This document shows positions 62,372-64,000 of a stretch of DNA of 64,000 nucleotides, one piece after another (the first letter of the stretch is position 1; each line of letters starts with the position of its first letter). The translations under genes were made by a program, and so were the position numbers. The stretch is from Rubrivivax sp. (GTDB lineage Bacteria > Pseudomonadota > Gammaproteobacteria > Burkholderiales > Burkholderiaceae), in contig JAEUOZ010000054.1 of NCBI GenBank assembly GCA_016790225.1, forward strand, positions 62,001 to 126,000. The letters run 5' to 3'. A model generated the notes under the pieces. That model saw only the letters and a program-made list of their open reading frames with translations. It did not search any database and had not been told where the DNA came from.

Positions 62372-64000
62372 AGAAGTACCGCCCCAGCATCTCGCGCAGG
62401 ATGCCGCGGCGGATCGAGCGGCTGGTCTGGCCGGGGTCGCTCCACCACCAACCGTCAGCCCGCATCTGATGACCCGCAGCGACAAAGCGATCCAGCACCT
62501 GCGCAAACTCCGCGTCGCTGAAGGCCAGGCTGAAGATCAGCCGCCCGGTGCCCACCCAGCTCAGCGCCAGCCCCTGCTCGCGCAGATAGAACTGCAGCAT
62601 CCAGTGGTAGCGCGAAGGCTGCTCGTAGCTGATGGTCCAGATGCTCTGCAGATGGGCGGCCCGCATCGGCAGCTGCTCAGCGGCCATGCGTGTATTGAAG
62701 GCTTCGCAGCGGCTGGCCCACAGGGCATCCTGGCCCGGGTACAGCGCCTGGATCTCCGGCCGCTGCAGGCGATCGAGGAAGGCCTTCATCGCCGTCATCA
62801 CATAAGGATGGGCGTTGAAGGTGCCGCGCGCAAAGCAGATGTCGACCGGGCGCTCCTCGCGGAAGCGCTTCATCAGATCGGCTCTGCCGCAGACCACGCC
62901 CACGGGCAGGCCGCCGCCGAGGGTCTTGCCGTAGGTGACCATGTCGGCGCGCACGCCGAAGTAGGCCTGTGCGCCGCCGGCAGCCAGCCGGAAGCCGAGG
63001 AAGACCTCATCGAAGATCAGCACGATGCCGCGCTCGGTGCACACCTCGCGCAGCTGCTGCAGCCAGCGGGTGTAGGCCTCGCGGTCGAAGCCGGCACGGC
63101 GCGAGCCGTCGATGAGCGAGGAGTCCCCCGGCGCGGCCTGGTTGGGGTGAAGTGCCTGCAGCGGGTTGACCAGTACGCAGGCGACGTCCCGGCGGGTGCG
63201 CAGCACCTGCAGCGATCGATCGCTCATCTCGCGCAGCGTGTAGGTCTCGCGCGGCGGCAGCGGATTGCCCGGTCCGGGCTGCACGTCTTCCCACCAGCCG
63301 TGGTAGGCACCGCAGAAGCGCACCAGGTGAGAGCGCCGCGTGTGGTAGCGCGCCAGCCGCACGGCCTGCATCACGGCTTCGGTGCCCGACATGTGGAAGG
63401 ACACCTCGTCCAGGCCGGAGATCTCGCGCAGGCGCCGAACGTTGCCGGCCACGGCCGGGTGGTAGCTGCCCAGCACCGGCCCGAGCGCATCAGCCTCGGC
63501 GACGGCTTCGCGGATGCAGGCCTTGTAGAAGTCCACGCCGAAGACGTTGACGCCGTAGGAGCCGGTCAGATCGATGAAGCGGTTGCCGTCCATGTCGGTC
63601 AGCCACACGCCCTCGGCACCCTGGAGGAAGGACCCCACCTTGAGGTGCTGTCGCAGCAAGGGTGCGTACTGGAAGGGCACGCGGTAGCGGCCGGTGAACT
63701 GCAGATCGCTGATCGCCGCGCTGGCCTCGGCGGTGAGGAGGGCGCTGCGGGGAAAGCGTTGCGCGTAGATGCCTGCCAGGCGTTGCAGGCCGGCGCGACG
63801 CTGTTCCTGCACCGCCGCGGGCGCGCCGTCCGAGCCGAAGAACTGCGCGTCGTCGTAGCTGTAGCCCGGCACCCAGCCCGCTACACGTTTGGCCATGCGC
63901 GAGTGGCCGGTGAGCGAAGGGTGCTTGGCGCGCGAGAGCTGCAGCCGGCGGCGGGCGGCCGGCCCGAAGCCGGCCAGCGCGGCCAGGGCCAGCGCGGAGA
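62370..64000 (-). CDS. Class III aminotransferase (glutamate-1-semialdehyde aminomutase-like), 5' end off window
   Basis: The 508 residues from the ATG at 63896 include a class III PLP fold: GSFLQGAEGVWLTDMDGNRFIDLTGSYGVN, SFHMSGTEAVMQAVRLAR, YHGWWEDVQPGPGN, LIFDEVFLGFR (PLP Asp), and VTYGKTLGGGLPVG (Schiff-base Lys). The reading frame stays open upstream of that ATG to base 64000 with plausible coding (SRAKHPSLTGHSRMAKR), so the true start probably lies beyond the window. About 60 residues between this region and the aminotransferase domain have no assignment. The product is not a canonical HemL: the N-terminal extension is too long. Confidence 0.8.
   Translation of the reverse strand, partial: SALALAALAGFGPAARRRLQLSRAKHPSLTGHSRMAKRVAGWVPGYSYDDAQFFGSDGAPAAVQEQRRAGLQRLAGIYAQRFPRSALLTAEASAAISDLQFTGRYRVPFQYAPLLRQHLKVGSFLQGAEGVWLTDMDGNRFIDLTGSYGVNVFGVDFYKACIREAVAEADALGPVLGSYHPAVAGNVRRLREISGLDEVSFHMSGTEAVMQAVRLARYHTRRSHLVRFCGAYHGWWEDVQPGPGNPLPPRETYTLREMSDRSLQVLRTRRDVACVLVNPLQALHPNQAAPGDSSLIDGSRRAGFDREAYTRWLQQLREVCTERGIVLIFDEVFLGFRLAAGGAQAYFGVRADMVTYGKTLGGGLPVGVVCGRADLMKRFREERPVDICFARGTFNAHPYVMTAMKAFLDRLQRPEIQALYPGQDALWASRCEAFNTRMAAEQLPMRAAHLQSIWTISYEQPSRYHWMLQFYLREQGLALSWVGTGRLIFSLAFSDAEFAQVLDRFVAAGHQMRADGWWWSDPGQTSRSIRRGILREMLGRYF

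Noticed and set aside
1..64000. CRISPR arrays, rRNA, transposase or integrase genes
   Set aside because: No evenly spaced repeats, rRNA signatures or mobile-element genes were seen; the tandem arrays at 20872, 38823 and 62148 lack spacers of CRISPR type.

Overview
The window is a high-GC (about 68-70%) chromosomal stretch from a betaproteobacterium. It looks like Burkholderiales of the Leptothrix/Rubrivivax/Ideonella/Roseateles type, judging by the mix of an FDH3-type formate dehydrogenase cluster, type IV minor pilins, a PEP-CTERM protein, the tol-pal locus, UbiD, MsbA, and the glyA-nrdR-rib-nusB order. Species identity is inferred from gene content only.

Left part (1-14 kb, mostly minus strand): a Ser/Thr kinase cut by the left edge; an aminotransferase; nusB, ribH, ribBA and ribD (riboflavin synthesis); six minor pilin or pseudopilin genes placed between ribD and nrdR; nrdR; glyA; and a membrane-anchored lytic transglycosylase. 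From 14 to 21 kb: ubiD, a Tat-type sulfatase overlapping a Baeyer-Villiger-like flavin monooxygenase, and a sodium:solute symporter broken by two opposing frameshifts.

Central part (20.9-37.5 kb): a molybdenum formate dehydrogenase region. It holds mobA, DUF3305, DUF3306, a polyferredoxin, a TorD-like chaperone, a PQQ-type sugar dehydrogenase lipoprotein, the selenocysteine cassette selB - tRNA-Sec - selA (minus strand), then the Tat peptide, fdhA, fdhB, a small lipoprotein, fdhC, a periplasmic protein and fdhD.

The central discovery is here. The tRNA-Sec (28466-28562) has the fold of a selenocysteine tRNA: 8-bp acceptor, 6-bp D stem, long variable arm, G73. Its anticodon is GCA (Cys) instead of UCA. 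The fdhA residue at the normal selenocysteine position is encoded by TGC (31590-31592), the exact Watson-Crick partner of GCA. A SECIS-like hairpin follows, with its GGU apical loop at the same spacing as I recall for E. coli fdhF. Together these predict selenocysteine insertion at a SENSE cysteine codon in this organism.

Right part (37.5-64 kb): two secreted beta-propeller-like proteins, an AhpD-like protein, MsbA, tolB-pal-cpoB, a YeeE/YedE transporter, TcdA, two tRNA-Lys genes, a PEP-CTERM protein, a cobalt-type nitrile hydratase operon, a rhodanese, Ppk1, SixA, an LpxH-like phosphoesterase, LplT, a GT4 glycosyltransferase, a small membrane protein, a 78-bp tandem repeat, and a class III aminotransferase that runs off the right edge. 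I see no rRNA, CRISPR array, transposase or integrase.
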